Origin: Strigamia acuminata
Lineage: Eukaryota > Arthropoda > Chilopoda > Geophilomorpha > Linotaeniidae
Length of the DNA stretch: 64,000 bases
Assembly (NCBI GenBank): GCA_949358305.1
Contig: OX442314.1
Coordinates: 66,472,429 to 66,536,428 of the forward strand
Direction of reading: 5' to 3'
The first letter of the stretch is position 1, and each line of letters starts with the position of its first letter. Both the position numbers and the translations under genes were made by a program. Of this stretch, positions 47,097-56,363 are shown piece after piece. The notes under the pieces were generated by a model. That model was not told the DNA's origin and searched no databases. It saw nothing but the letters and a program-made list of their open reading frames with translations.

Positions 47097-47654
47097 ATGT
47101 CGACGTCGGCCATCGAGGATCGACCACGAGGCAATATCCAGTTAATAGTGGGCCCGATGTTTGCAGGGAAAACAACTGAACTCTTGAGGCGCCTAGAAGG
47201 AGAAGAAGCGTTGTTATTGAAGCCCAAAATCGACAACCGCCACATTCCCGGAGAAATCGTCGCTCGTGACGGAAAATCGAGAGCGGCGCGCGCCGTCGAA
47301 AACCTCGCGGAAGCCCGAAGACAATCCGAAAATTTCGGGATTATCGGGATTGACGAGGGCCAGTTTTTCGAGGACTTGGTACAATTCTGTCAAGAAATGG
47401 CAGAGAAAGGAAAGACTGTGGTAATCGCGGCCCTCGATGGGGATTTCAAGTTGAACCCGTTCGGTCAAGTCTGCGATTTGCTCCCGAAATCAGAGCACAT
47501 CGTGAAGCTGAAGGCAACGTGCTACCGGTGTCGAGGGGAAGCCGCGTTCACGAAGCGGACGTCGGGCGAAGAAGACGTCGTGGTGATAGGGGGTGCCGAG
47601 AAATACGCCCCCACGTGTCGCGCGTGTTTCGCAAATTGTTCACCAATCGGCTAA
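47097..47654 (+). CDS. TK: Thymidine kinase, TK1-type (185 aa)
   Basis: An intronless coding exon that starts 15 bases after a 5' UTR acceptor. The enzyme transfers phosphate from ATP to thymidine (dTMP salvage, cytosol). Visible motifs: P-loop GPMFAGKTT (19-27), DEGQFF with the expected catalytic Glu87, AALDGDFKLNPF (111-122), zinc ligands C142/C145 and C174/C177, and the substrate-binding lasso VIGGAEKYAPT (163-173). The length fits the core type II TK and lacks the long C-terminal regulatory tail of vertebrate TK1. Cysteine spacing is identical to that of the Gag-TK fusion (32 residues between pairs), but the sequences differ widely, so this is a separate gene and not a recent copy. All key residues are present, so the product is probably active. 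Neighbours are not nucleotide-metabolism genes. Confidence 0.95.
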   Translation: MSTSAIEDRPRGNIQLIVGPMFAGKTTELLRRLEGEEALLLKPKIDNRHIPGEIVARDGKSRAARAVENLAEARRQSENFGIIGIDEGQFFEDLVQFCQEMAEKGKTVVIAALDGDFKLNPFGQVCDLLPKSEHIVKLKATCYRCRGEAAFTKRTSGEEDVVVIGGAEKYAPTCRACFANCSPIG

Positions 47655-47727
47655 CTAACAAACCGGTCGTGTCGTTTTTAACACCGATAGATTCATTCGA
47701 ATTAAATTTTTTTTTTTTTTGCGATCA

Positions 47728-47733
47728 AATAAA
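47728..47733 (+). terminator. Poly(A) signal of the thymidine kinase gene
   Basis: AATAAA 73 bases after the stop codon, following a T run. Confidence 0.6.
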
Positions 47734-47880
47734 CCCAATCAATCGTGGCCACTTATCTCAAATTCAATTTTTATTTAAATTATAAACCACAAACGAACAA
47801 AATACAATAAAAAATGAAAAATTACGCCGATGGCGCTACGTTTGATAACGATGTCCCACTAAGAGGAAGAAAAAAAAATA

Positions 47881-47958
47881 TATGTATATATATATATATC
47901 AAACAAACAAACAAACAAACAAACAAACAAACAAACAAACAAACAAAAAAAAAAAAAA
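47881..47958. repeat. (TA)n and (AAAC)n microsatellites
   Basis: A short atatatatat run at about 47880-47900 is followed by about twelve AAAC/CAAA repeats and a poly(A). It lies between the convergent TK and five-exon genes. Confidence 0.95.
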
Positions 47959-47977
47959 AGAATGATAAAAAGAATAA

Positions 47978-48865
47978 TTAATTAACTAACTGGACAGGTA
48001 GATATAGCGCGACGAACTGGTGGCGGTCGCGGGTGACTGGTGACTGGTAACTGGTGACGAACGGGTTGCAACCACCAAACTGGTAGCAAGTTGTGCAGAA
48101 TTGAAACACATAGTTTCGGGTGGATCTTGGGATATCCGACCACCCATGCGTCGGTGGTGTTGGGCGATCCCGCGCGTGGCGCCTGTTGCATTGGAAATTA
48201 TTGGCACGCATAGGTGGCAACCATGGTAAGTTACTATGGAAAAAAAAAAAAATGATTAATCAAATCGCGACCGACGAATCGACCATAAATTGCTTTACTC
48301 ACTCTGGCACATAGCGCCTCGGCCCGAAGAATATGTTATTACCAAATTCCCCGGGCCGCACATAGATGGTCTGCGGCGACCTCGTCGAAGGTGGCGATCG
48401 CGACGAACCCCTTAAAAATAAAATAAAAATAAAATAGAATGAAATAAAAAGTGTCAAATAAATAAAACCAATCGATCGACCAATCACTCTCACCTTGTGC
48501 CCGGGCGCATTTCACCCCAAATGATGGGGTTATTCACGTTCTTTTTCCCAAACGACAATCGCGATGGGCCCCTTAAAAATAAAATAAAAATAAAATGAAA
48601 TAAAATAAAATGTGTCGAATAAATAAAACCAATCGATCGACCAACCACTCTCACCTCGTGCCCGGGCGCATTTCACCCCAAATGATGGGGTTATTCACGT
48701 TCTTTTTCCCAAACGACAATCGCGATGGGCCCCTTAAAAATAAAATAAAAATAAAATGAAATAAAATAAAATGTGTCGAATAAATAAAACCAATCGATCG
48801 ACCAACCACTCTCACCTCGTGCCCGGGCGCACTTCACCCCAGATGACGTTCTTTCCGTTCTCCAT
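47978..48865 (-). CDS. Five-exon protein with recently duplicated 78-bp exons (189 aa)
   Basis: Coding exons on the minus strand: 48816-48865, 48655-48732, 48494-48571, 48303-48410 and 47978-48233. The lengths 50, 78, 78, 108 and 256 sum to 570, and all junctions are phase 2. Exons 2 and 3, with their flanking introns, are almost identical (161-bp spacing). Each encodes 26 residues containing PSRLSFGKKNVNNPIIWGEM and ending RPGT. Exon 1 ends with the same IWGE-RPGT motif, so it is a third, partial unit. Exon 4 is a diverged relative (SSRSPPSTRSPQT…, NNIFFGPR). Exon 5 encodes a longer domain with four Cys in its first 60 residues (CNRRHARDR, CTTCYQFGGC) and a Ser/Thr/Pro-rich end. The first ATG directly follows an acceptor. 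No family is recognised. Confidence 0.72.
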
Positions 48866-48868
48866 CTG

Positions 48869-49128
48869 AAATGTAAAAATTAGATTACCGTAAATTAAAT
48901 ACAAACGAGAATTGAACAGCAAAACACAATCAATGAAAAGGAAAGGAAGGTGAATAAAACCACAGATCAATCAAACAATGATAAACCGAATTATTCTCTT
49001 TTCATTTCTGGCAAGCGAGAATATGGCGACGAATTCCGCGCCTCTCCACGCTTCCACTCGTTTAGACACAAGCGGACGAATGGTCGGATTGTTGAAACAA
49101 TTGTTGTCGTTGTCAATTGGTTGATTGG

Positions 49129-49161
<33 letters not shown>

Positions 49162-49510
49162 TGATAAATAGATAAACGGCATAAATACTTTCAACTTGCT
49201 CAGCAGCGAAGCACGTGGCGGCGCGGAATCAGCGGTCAGGTATGGCGGATTTCGATAACGACGCTGCTTGGTGAGCGGAGTTACAAAAAAATAAAAATTT
49301 GAAAGCATCGTGAAACAAATAGATGAATAAACAAATAAACATAAATATATAAATAAACAAATAAATAAATAAAATAGACAAAAATAAACAAACAACGTCG
49401 CATCACGCGCGGGATTCCATGGTTGTCGCCAGATGCCGCGTCGAATCACTCGCGCGCTCGCCATCAGTAGTGTGGACCCCGTGTCGTGAACAAGTGAACA
49501 AGTGGAACGA
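48869..49510. other. Upstream region of the 48-kb gene with (GATA)n and (AAAT)n runs
   Basis: A (GATA)n run fills 49130-49162 and AAAT/AAAC repeats fill 49318-49400. A leader exon for the minus-strand gene probably lies near 49448-49500, but I could not fix its donor. No ORF is supported. Confidence 0.4.
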
Positions 49511-49689
49511 TTAGAGGTAAATTAACCATTTTCCCGGTAAACACTCGTCAGTTGGCGTTTTTACACGCGGTTCGCGGCCCTGGACTGCATTGCTTTTTGC
49601 GGCAGGTGAGCGTCGGGACCGCGGTGCCGTTTTAAAACCGAGACGGTATCGTGTACCAGGGCCACGGTACTTTGAAAAACTCGTGTAAC

Positions 49690-49906
49690 GCGAACCGACT
49701 TTGTCGTACAACGAGAAAATACAAGATTCTCACTTTTTCTCGGTTTTGCTTTCATTTGATTAATTCTTATGTTACGTTTCAATGCAATTTATCTCATTTC
49801 AGAAAACTACAAGACACGAATAAAAAGAAGATTTTTTCGTCTGTTTCTTATTGCATGGTGGGTTAAGCCTATATATAAGATTTTTCTCATTTAATTAGAA
49901 ATAAAC

Positions 49907-49938
<32 letters not shown>

Positions 49939-50062
49939 CTTTTTATATGTGTCTCGCAGACTTCTGAAATAAGATAAATTGTATTGAAACCAAAGGTAAG
50001 AATTAACCAAATGGAAGTAAAACCGAGAAAATACGAGAACTTCGTATTTTCTCGTGTTTTCT
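49690..50062. repeat. Imperfect inverted repeat with a poly(A) loop
   Basis: The arms (about 49703-49842 and 49934-50062) are reverse complements with scattered changes: aaaaagaagattttttcg pairs with aaaaaatcttctttttata, and cgagaaaatacaagattctc pairs with gagaacttcgtattttctcg. The loop of about 90 bp includes an A run of about 28. The right arm contains the likely leader donor (ccaaag|GTAAG at 49996) of the coiled-coil gene. Confidence 0.75.
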
Positions 50063-50228
50063 CGCATTGTTCCGCGGTAGGCATCAAATGTACCACGTCC
50101 AACACGTACATGTACGCGCGTAGACTTGCGCGAACAATATGTGCGCGGATGTTTTATTCGACGTCCCACGTTTTGGTTCTTTTTGTTGCGATTTTAATTT
50201 TTATCTTTTTTTTCACATCGAAGAAAAT

Positions 50229-50820
50229 ATGGAAAAAGGAAAGAGAGGAGAAAAGCCGTCCACAAAGTCGCACCTGTCACCCGTCGTCCTTTTGGAACGC
50301 ATCGACTTCATGGAGGCGTGGAGCCACACGCCAAACTTGAGCGCCGCCAGTAGTTCCGTGCATGATGCACGCGAGCGAAAAACTAATGATCCCACGAAGA
50401 TCAAGGGGGTATGTGTCCCATTCCGATATTTACTCTTTTGTCTTTTTTATTTGACCTTTTTTTTTTTTTTATTTTTTTTTTTATTTTTATTCGTTCTTTT
50501 CTCTCTTTCTCCAGTCGCTCGGTCGAAGACAGACGAAGGTCCAGGAGACGGCAATGGCGGCGACGGAGGAAAGGGTCGAAAAAATGATGGAGGGACTAGA
50601 GGAGAGAATTGAGGAGTTGATAGACAGGACGGAACAAAGACTCAAGAAAATGGTGAAGGCGACGATGGAGGAATTTGAGAAAACATTTGAAGAAGCAGAG
50701 GAAAAATGGTGGAAGGCGATGGAGGGAACGATGGGTTGGATAGAGGATGTCGTTGACGACGATGATGACGAAGGCGCTGAAGAGGCAATTGGTGGTTCCG
50801 ATCTTTCGATGGAATTATAA
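50229..50820 (+). CDS. Coiled-coil protein with acidic tail, two exons (161 aa)
   Basis: Coding exons 50229-50408 (60 codons) and 50515-50820 (101 codons plus stop) are joined in phase 0 across a 106-bp intron with a T-rich acceptor (ctttctcCAG). A leader intron (49996-50223) probably precedes the ATG. Exon 1 is basic and contains VVLLERIDFMEAW. Exon 2 is a long heptad-like helix (MAATEERVEKMMEGLEERIE… to EKWWKAMEGTMGWIEDV), then an acidic run VVDDDDDEGAEE and a short end GGSDLSMEL. It shares gene structure with the 55.7-kb gene: a phase-0 junction before SLGRR here and before SRRET there, a coiled coil and an acidic end. Role unknown; self-association is likely. Confidence 0.7.
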
Positions 50821-51135
50821 GAGGAGACGGTTTATTCCCACTCTCGTTTGTTTGTTTGTTTGATTGATTTAGTTTTTGTTTTTGTTTTTAATTTTATTTA
50901 TTCATTTATTTTTTTTTTTTTTTCAATTGTCAAAGATGTGACACAACTCTTATGGGATAAAAACAACAATCCCCCATCTCATTGTCTCGTATTGTTTGTT
51001 TATATTGCGTATATTTTGTTTCTCATTGTAAAAAAAACATCTCATCGGGTGATTAAATATACGTCTTTATTTTATTTATTTTATTTATTTATCTGTTTCT
51101 CTTCTTTTCTATATTTTAGCACAATTTATAATCGA
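50821..51135 (+). other. 3' region of the coiled-coil gene
   Basis: T-rich sequence with gtttgtttgtttg and ttatttattcatttatttt runs and a gattaaatata site. No gene is seen. Confidence 0.4.
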
Positions 51136-51209
51136 CCCAGAGTGGTCGAGTGGGCAGGACTACCTGCCGCATGGAGCCGTGGACTCTGGGTTCGAGTCTC
51201 GCTTCCGCG
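51136..51209 (+). other. tRNA-like sequence with A and B boxes
   Basis: TGGTCGAGTGG (51143-51153) fits the RNA polymerase III A box, and GGTTCGAGTCT (51189-51199) fits the B box with one mismatch, at a normal distance. The T arm pairs at four of five positions. The acceptor stem does not pair, so this is not a working tRNA; a tRNA-derived SINE or a pseudogene is more likely. Confidence 0.4.
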
Positions 51210-51327
51210 ATCTTACGTTTGCTTTGTGCAGAAAAAAGGAAAGAAAGAGACTGACTGACTGCTGGGCGACAATGATGATGGTCCGAGAAATTCAACCCTT
51301 CTTTATTTTGTTTTAATTTTTATCCTA

Positions 51328-51365
51328 TCTATCTATCTATCTATCTATCTAATTTTTTTTTTTTT
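51328..51365. repeat. (CTAT)n microsatellite and T run
   Basis: Seven CTAT repeats followed by about 14 T, just after the tRNA-like sequence. Confidence 0.85.
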
Positions 51366-51699
51366 TAATTTAAAACAATTACCGTCAGAGTGCGTTACCG
51401 TCGGAGATTTTTTCGTGATTGCCGTGCGCGCGAGAAAAATTGCAACCGACAAACTTTCCCACATTGAAATTGGAAAACAAAATATATGGGGAGATCCACG
51501 TAGACAAGTAAATCAAGATTAACTTGGTTTCGGAATTTATAGGACACCTTTTAACGCGGGAAACGCAAAAATCCGCATCGAATGGACACTTTGGCGTCCA
51601 TCGAAGGGCACGGCTTACGTCGGGTGGCGTGGCGGTTCTGGGAAATTACATTACAGGCCACGTGACCAGGTACAAAGTCCTGCGCACAAACGCTCGAGC

Positions 51700-52450
51700 G
51701 GAGTTGAATAAAAGTCCTTGAAATATATAAATCGATTTATCGACAGTGGAACTAGTTCCACGACGAGTGCCCCAACGATTAATTAGATTATCGAATTGGG
51801 TGCCGTCTGAGTCGAAGATCGCGAACGCCCCGATCGGTTTACCATTTTAATTTCAACTCGCAGTACACGTTGCACCATCGTAGACGATGCGAGTTTGTAT
51901 AATCGCGTTCGACGAGTTTGCATACACTTTGAATTCGTTCGCTTCGAGCCATCATGGAGATCCGAGGGTTTCGGTCGAAATTTCCTGAATCGATTTGAAA
52001 CGGTATTTCCCACCCACGGGTGTTCTGCTCCACCACGAACATTCCGGCGACCATTGCGGCGACCATTGCGGCAACGAGCGCCTCACCTACGGTGAATGCG
52101 GGGCAGCTGGCACCGACGAGTGTCGGCAGCCCCAACAACTTGTTCCAAAATAAGCCCACAGACAGACACACCTATAAAGCGTGTTTATTTCAAATAATTG
52201 TGCAAAAACACCCATTTAATTGTTTATTTATTTGTTCCTCGTGATACGCGCGTGGCCTGTGCGTTGACGACGTGTTCGCGATTTCACGACGGAATTCGTG
52301 GATCCGTTCGTCGGGATTGGACTTTTGGGTGTCGGGTGAAAACGACCGACCGGGGACGAAATTCGAGGCGGAGAAGGGAGAAGGGAGCAAACAAGCGCGC
52401 GCGCAAGACGCCAAACGGAGTAAAAAAAATATCCAAAGAAGATGACTAAA
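51700..52450 (+). repeat. Hairpin-repeat units, block 4
   Basis: A unit at 51700-52170 starts with the conserved gaatataaaatcg-like lead (ttgaaatatataaatcgattt) and attaattagattatc. It contains two tandem gcggcgaccatt repeats (about 52045-52075) and ends with the 34-nt hairpin. The linked module at 52190-52450 (cctcgtgatacgcg, cgtggatccgttcg, ttttgggtgtcggg) recurs at 54955-55215 and 57000-57180. Confidence 0.8.
52100..52133 (+). other. 34-nt stem-loop, copy 3
   Basis: Compared with 57493 the inner-stem G-C pair is replaced by A-T and a T-G pair by C-G. Both changes preserve pairing. Loop cgacga; followed by aaaataag. Confidence 0.8.
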
Positions 52451-52881
52451 CTTTACTTTACTTTACTTAATTTTCGAATACTATGAGCACCCGGGATTCC
52501 ATACTAAGGTCGAAATGACTAAAGTCGAAATCCCGTTTCGACCTAATTCGTTTCGACCCAGGTATCCCATCTAGTCTAAAATAAAAACAAACTCGCTGTT
52601 CACTGAAATATCTATATTTAAAGTTTTTACAGTTTTTACAGTTTGCAGAATGTTATAAAAAAAAAAAAAAAATAAAATAAAATAAATAAATAAATAAAAA
52701 TAAAAATAAAAACAAATAAACAAATAAAACGGAATAAAACGAAACGATGAAACAACGATACATTGAAGCGACGATTATATGGTGGAATAACGCCGAAAAA
52801 GTTACGCGAAAACGACAGTTATTTATTTGTATAACATTTTTTTCCCACATTTTTTACCCCATTCACACATAGGATTGCCAT
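52451..52881. other. Spacer with gtcgaaat inverted motifs and (AAAT)n
   Basis: 52508-52560 has ggtcgaaat, agtcgaaat, tttcgacc and tttcgaccc in opposing orientation. 52656-52730 is an A/AAAT run. The 3' end of the minus-strand retropepsin-like gene lies here. Confidence 0.45.
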
Positions 52882-53425
52882 TTATTGACACTTGTACATT
52901 TTATCTGGATATTCGACAAAGTACAAATTTGTCCATGGAACAAATCCATACTCGAATGGGATGGTGACGCCAAGTTTACGGTCTTTGAAGAATCGATCAA
53001 ACCGCGCGCAAGACATATTCGAGTCCCAAAGGAAACGCATCCCCAAGACGAGAGTTCTTTCTTTCGTCACGACGATGAAGTTGGTTTCGGTGCCTCGATT
53101 CACCCACTCGACGTTCATCTTGATCTGTCCAATTATTTGGAAATGGTCACCAACGATGTTTTTTAGGTACCGGTGTCTATCGTCGTCGTCGTCTAGTTCG
53201 CGGATACTGTCCCGAGGGTAGCCCGTTTCTTCGAATAAACGTTCGTCGATGGCGCAGAAGCGCGACCACTCGATTACCAGGGCATTACGCGCGAGATTCC
53301 CTATCTTCACCTTGAGCAAGGGATGTTCGTTCGTGGGTTCAAGCGGTTTCGGCTGAATAAGAGAAGTTTTAGATTAAAAATTATACGAAACAATTCGTAT
53401 CTGTTTCTGGAATTACCTGGAACAT
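52882..53425 (-). CDS. Retropepsin-fold protein lacking the catalytic Asp triad (159 aa)
   Basis: Coding exons 53417-53425 (Met-Phe-Gln) and 52882-53352, phase 0, joined by an intron with donor GTAATTCC and acceptor ttattCAG. The first ATG in this frame sits nine bases before the donor. The protein follows the retroviral-type aspartic protease layout: LLKVKIGNLARNAL, then the position of the active-site D-T/S-G, then SRFCAIDERLFEE. A flap region is followed by HFQIIGQIKMNVEW, TNFIVV and LVLGMRFL, which corresponds to the hydrophobic ILGxDFL strand. At the active site the sequence is VIEWSRF, so the Asp-Thr/Ser-Gly is gone, and ILGMD has Arg for Asp. A run of five Asp lies in the middle. No Gag, RT or LTR surrounds it, so it looks like a domesticated, non-proteolytic derivative. 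Function unknown. Confidence 0.68.
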
Positions 53426-53559
53426 GGTTCAATGTTGCGAGGAACGCCAACGAGACGCGGAAAACAGTCTTGTATCGTGTCTGAACTTGATTTGGATGCA
53501 AATGAGACACGGGTTACGTCAGATGGCGTGGCGGTTGTGAGAAATTACATCACACAGGC

Positions 53560-55380
53560 GCTCGCGCGGAGTTAAATAAAAATCCTCGAAATATAGAAAT
53601 TGATTTATCGACGGTGGAACCGATTCCACGTCGAGTGTCCCAACGATTAATTAGATTATAGAACTGGGTGTTGTCCGAAACGAAGATCGCGAACGCTCCG
53701 ATCGGTTTACGATTTAAATTTCAACTCGCGGTACACGTTGCACCATCGTAAGCGATGCGAGTTTGTATAATCGCGTTCGACGAGTTTGCAGACACTTTGA
53801 ATTCGTTCGCTTCGAGCCATCATGGAGATCCGAGGGTTTCGGTCGAAATTTCCTGAATCGATTTGATACGGTTGTTCTGCTCCGCCACGAACACTCCCTG
53901 GTTCGTCGAAATATACTCCAAAGTGGGTTCGTCGGAGAACACGGGGCAGTTGGCGACCGATGCGCGCCGACAGCCCCGACAAATTGTTCCAAAATAAATC
54001 CAAGCTACCACAACGTTGTTTTCGATACGCGCGTTCCTACACGCGATGACGCGCGTGATGCGATGCGGGTGAGTGTGACACGGGTTTTCGAATTGGGCGT
54101 CGACGATGATGTTTGTCAACGTGGATAAACGTCCGCAAAGTGCCCGGAACGCAGTTAATTACCGACGAGAATTGAAAATGTAATCGTTTTTGATAAAAAG
54201 AAACCCTCGTAACGTTGAAACGATAAAGAGAACGCAAAATTCGGATTCGAATTCAGGTTCGATCCGCGAACTGTCGAGGCGCGACATGCCAAGCGTGGAG
54301 GGGAGCGTTTATCGCTCATAGGTGCCCGATGATCGGAGACGGGTGGGTGATGGGTGGGTGATCGGTACCAGACAGACACAAAACAGAATAAAATCTACCC
54401 CCGTACTTCGGTCGTCACTAAGATTACCTTCGCAGTGACCGACTAGAATAAGAGTTTTGCAAAATATCCGTCGTTTCATATTTTAATTTTGTCTTTCCGG
54501 CGTCTCGCGCCATCGCTTTCGACGTGAGTTTGTGTCATTGCGTTCGGTGGATTTGCAAGCGCCTCTAGGTCGATCGAGACCAGACACGCTTACTTCAGAG
54601 TAGGGACCACTCCACCACAAACATTCCGAGGGTATTGGCGCGCAAAAAGGACGGGGTCCTATCTTCTCGCCACGCAGAATACGGGCAGCCAGCATTGGCA
54701 GCCCCCAATAACTTGTTCTAAAATAAGATCGAGTTGATTAGATTCCTTCACTCGTCCCGTAAATACCGTAAATTTCGTAAATGTCACAATACGTGGTGAA
54801 AATGATGCGTCACGTGTCTTATCGCGCATTGGGTCACATTTAAACGCGCGTATCGTTAAGGGTGTCGCGTTCATGGTGGTACATTGGTGCCGGGATGTTC
54901 AGATACGCGCTCCCGTACGCTTTCACGGCGTTGGTATTGTTTGGTTATAGCGATTGTTTGTTCCAAATAATTGTGCAAAAACACTAGTTTAATTGTTTAT
55001 ATATTTAATCCTCGGGAGATGCGTGCGACCTATACGCCGACCCCAAGCTCGTGATTTCGCTGCGGATTTCGTGGATCTGTCCGGGCTTTTGGGCGCCGGA
55101 CAAAAAAAGTTTGATTGGAAATGGGTCCCCGGACGGAGAAAAGAGAAAGGAGTAGACACGCGCGCGTGGGACACCCTGTGGAATAAAAAATACCCATGGA
55201 AGACAATGAAAGTTTAATCCCACAATCGTCGAATCGGTTTCGTGGTTTGCGCTCCAACTGTTAATTAGATTATCGTCGTTGGGACCGATTGAAACAAATG
55301 TTTTGTGAAAAATTTGCAGTTTCAGATTTTAACTTTATCTCCCAGACTTCTTGCCCCATCGCTGTCTACGCTGTCTACGC
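53560..55380 (+). repeat. Hairpin-repeat units, block 5
   Basis: Units at 53560-54005 and 54410-54730, and a start at 55215-55380, with linked modules at 54025-54270 (gtcgacgatgatgtttgtcaac; acgttgaaacgataaag) and 54780-54900 (cgcgcattgggtcacatttaaacgcg). 53640-53890 is very close to 51775-52010, so these two units are recent relatives. 54682-54705 is a shortened form of the 34-nt hairpin. No gene is seen. Confidence 0.8.
53943..53977 (+). other. 34-nt stem-loop, diverged copy
   Basis: GGGGCAG…CAGCCCC outer stem kept; the inner stem is altered (ttggcgaccgatgcgcgccga). Followed by aaaataaat. Confidence 0.55.
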
Positions 55381-55671
55381 GAGCCAGACGACAATATGAG
55401 TCCTGAGGTCCGAGAGCGAGTCTGCATGTCCCAGGGGACGACATGCGAGTAGCCACTCGTGCGCCCCTTGCCATCGCCAGACATGCTTTCGCCAAAGTAT
55501 GAACCGTGACAACAACTATATTAAAACAATGTTTATTCGATCGAAAGAATCTATACAACAATTATGAGTACACTTGTCAATTTATTTATCTATTTATTTG
55601 ATAGAATCTTGGTTGTGGTCACTGTCGGTCACATCGTAACCATCGTCTCCAGGGCCCATCACCCCTTCTCC
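55381..55671. other. Spacer upstream of the 55.7-kb gene's 3' end
   Basis: Contains tcctgaggtccgagag and a TTTAT-rich run at 55575-55600. No ORF of note apart from short frames antisense to the neighbouring gene. Confidence 0.4.
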
Positions 55672-56358
55672 CTACCACTCCTTTTCATCACCGTTATCAT
55701 CGAGTCCTTCGTAACCACAGCCATCTTCCTCCTCCATCATGTCCACCATGTCCATCTCCATTTCCTTCACCTCCGCCTGCACCGCCTCTAGCTTCTTCCC
55801 CACCGACTTCAACACGCACAACGTCTTCGTCTTCTTTTCCCGCCATCTCGCCGCTTTCTCCATTCGCTCCGCAACCACTTTGTCCAGTTGCTCCGCCAAC
55901 ACCTTCTCCATTCGCTTCGCCATAACCTTCTCCACCACATTCTCCGCCACATTCTCCACCACATTCTTCACCACATTCTTCACCACATTCTCCATTTTTT
56001 CTGTTATCACCGCCTCGACCCTTGTTGCCAATCTCTCTTCCCGCAGCACCGAAGGTGAAGACGGCGGCGGCAATGATGTCTCTCTTCGCGACTGGAAAGG
56101 GAAAGGGAGAAAAAAAAAAAAAAAAGAGAATAAGCAAATAAATAAAACCCAAGACGTGGCGCGTACCCTCTTGATCAGCGTCAGTTTACCCCTTTTCTGC
56201 CTGCCTGGACGCTTGGACAAAGCGGGATCGAGCGGTACCGACGCGATAGCGGCAGTCGACGACGGCGATGTGGTTCTAGTCCGCGTCGCACGGAGAACGG
56301 GCGTCGAGATGGACGATGTTTCCCCTTCCCCTTTCACCTTCCATGTTCCTGTCATCAT
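55672..56358 (-). CDS. Coiled-coil protein with four-residue repeats and acidic tail, two exons (203 aa)
   Basis: Coding exons 56167-56358 (64 codons) and 55672-56091 (139 codons plus stop), phase 0. The frame stays open through the 75-bp intron, but GTACGC/…cctttcCAG and the clear loss of protein character support splicing. A leader intron (56364-56603) precedes the ATG by five bases. Exon 1 is Ser/Thr/Arg-rich (RATRTRTTSPSS). Exon 2 has a stretch of five NVV-type units (ENVVKNVVKNVVENVAENVV), encoded by 12-bp DNA repeats. A charged helix follows (KRMEKVLAEQLDKVVAERMEK), with an acidic tail near EEEDGCGYEGLDDNGDE. It resembles the 50.2-kb gene in plan, and the two are probably diverged paralogues on opposite strands. 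Role unknown. Confidence 0.68.
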   Translation of the reverse strand: MMTGTWKVKGEGETSSISTPVLRATRTRTTSPSSTAAIASVPLDPALSKRPGRQKRGKLTLIKRVRATSWVLFICLFSFFFFFLPFPFQSRRETSLPPPSSPSVLREERLATRVEAVITEKMENVVKNVVKNVVENVAENVVEKVMAKRMEKVLAEQLDKVVAERMEKAARWREKKTKTLCVLKSVGKKLEAVQAEVKEMEMDMVDMMEEEDGCGYEGLDDNGDEKEW

Positions 56359-56363
56359 GGTCT

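Noticed and set aside
50139-50228. Upstream extension of the coiled-coil ORF to residue MCADVLF
   Set aside because: The stretch is T-rich and includes the leader-intron 3' end; the ATG at 50229 just after an AAG acceptor fits the other genes better.
55697-56152. Gly/Glu-rich frame (GECGEECGE repeats)
   Set aside because: It is the out-of-frame reading of the 12-bp repeats in the coiled-coil gene.
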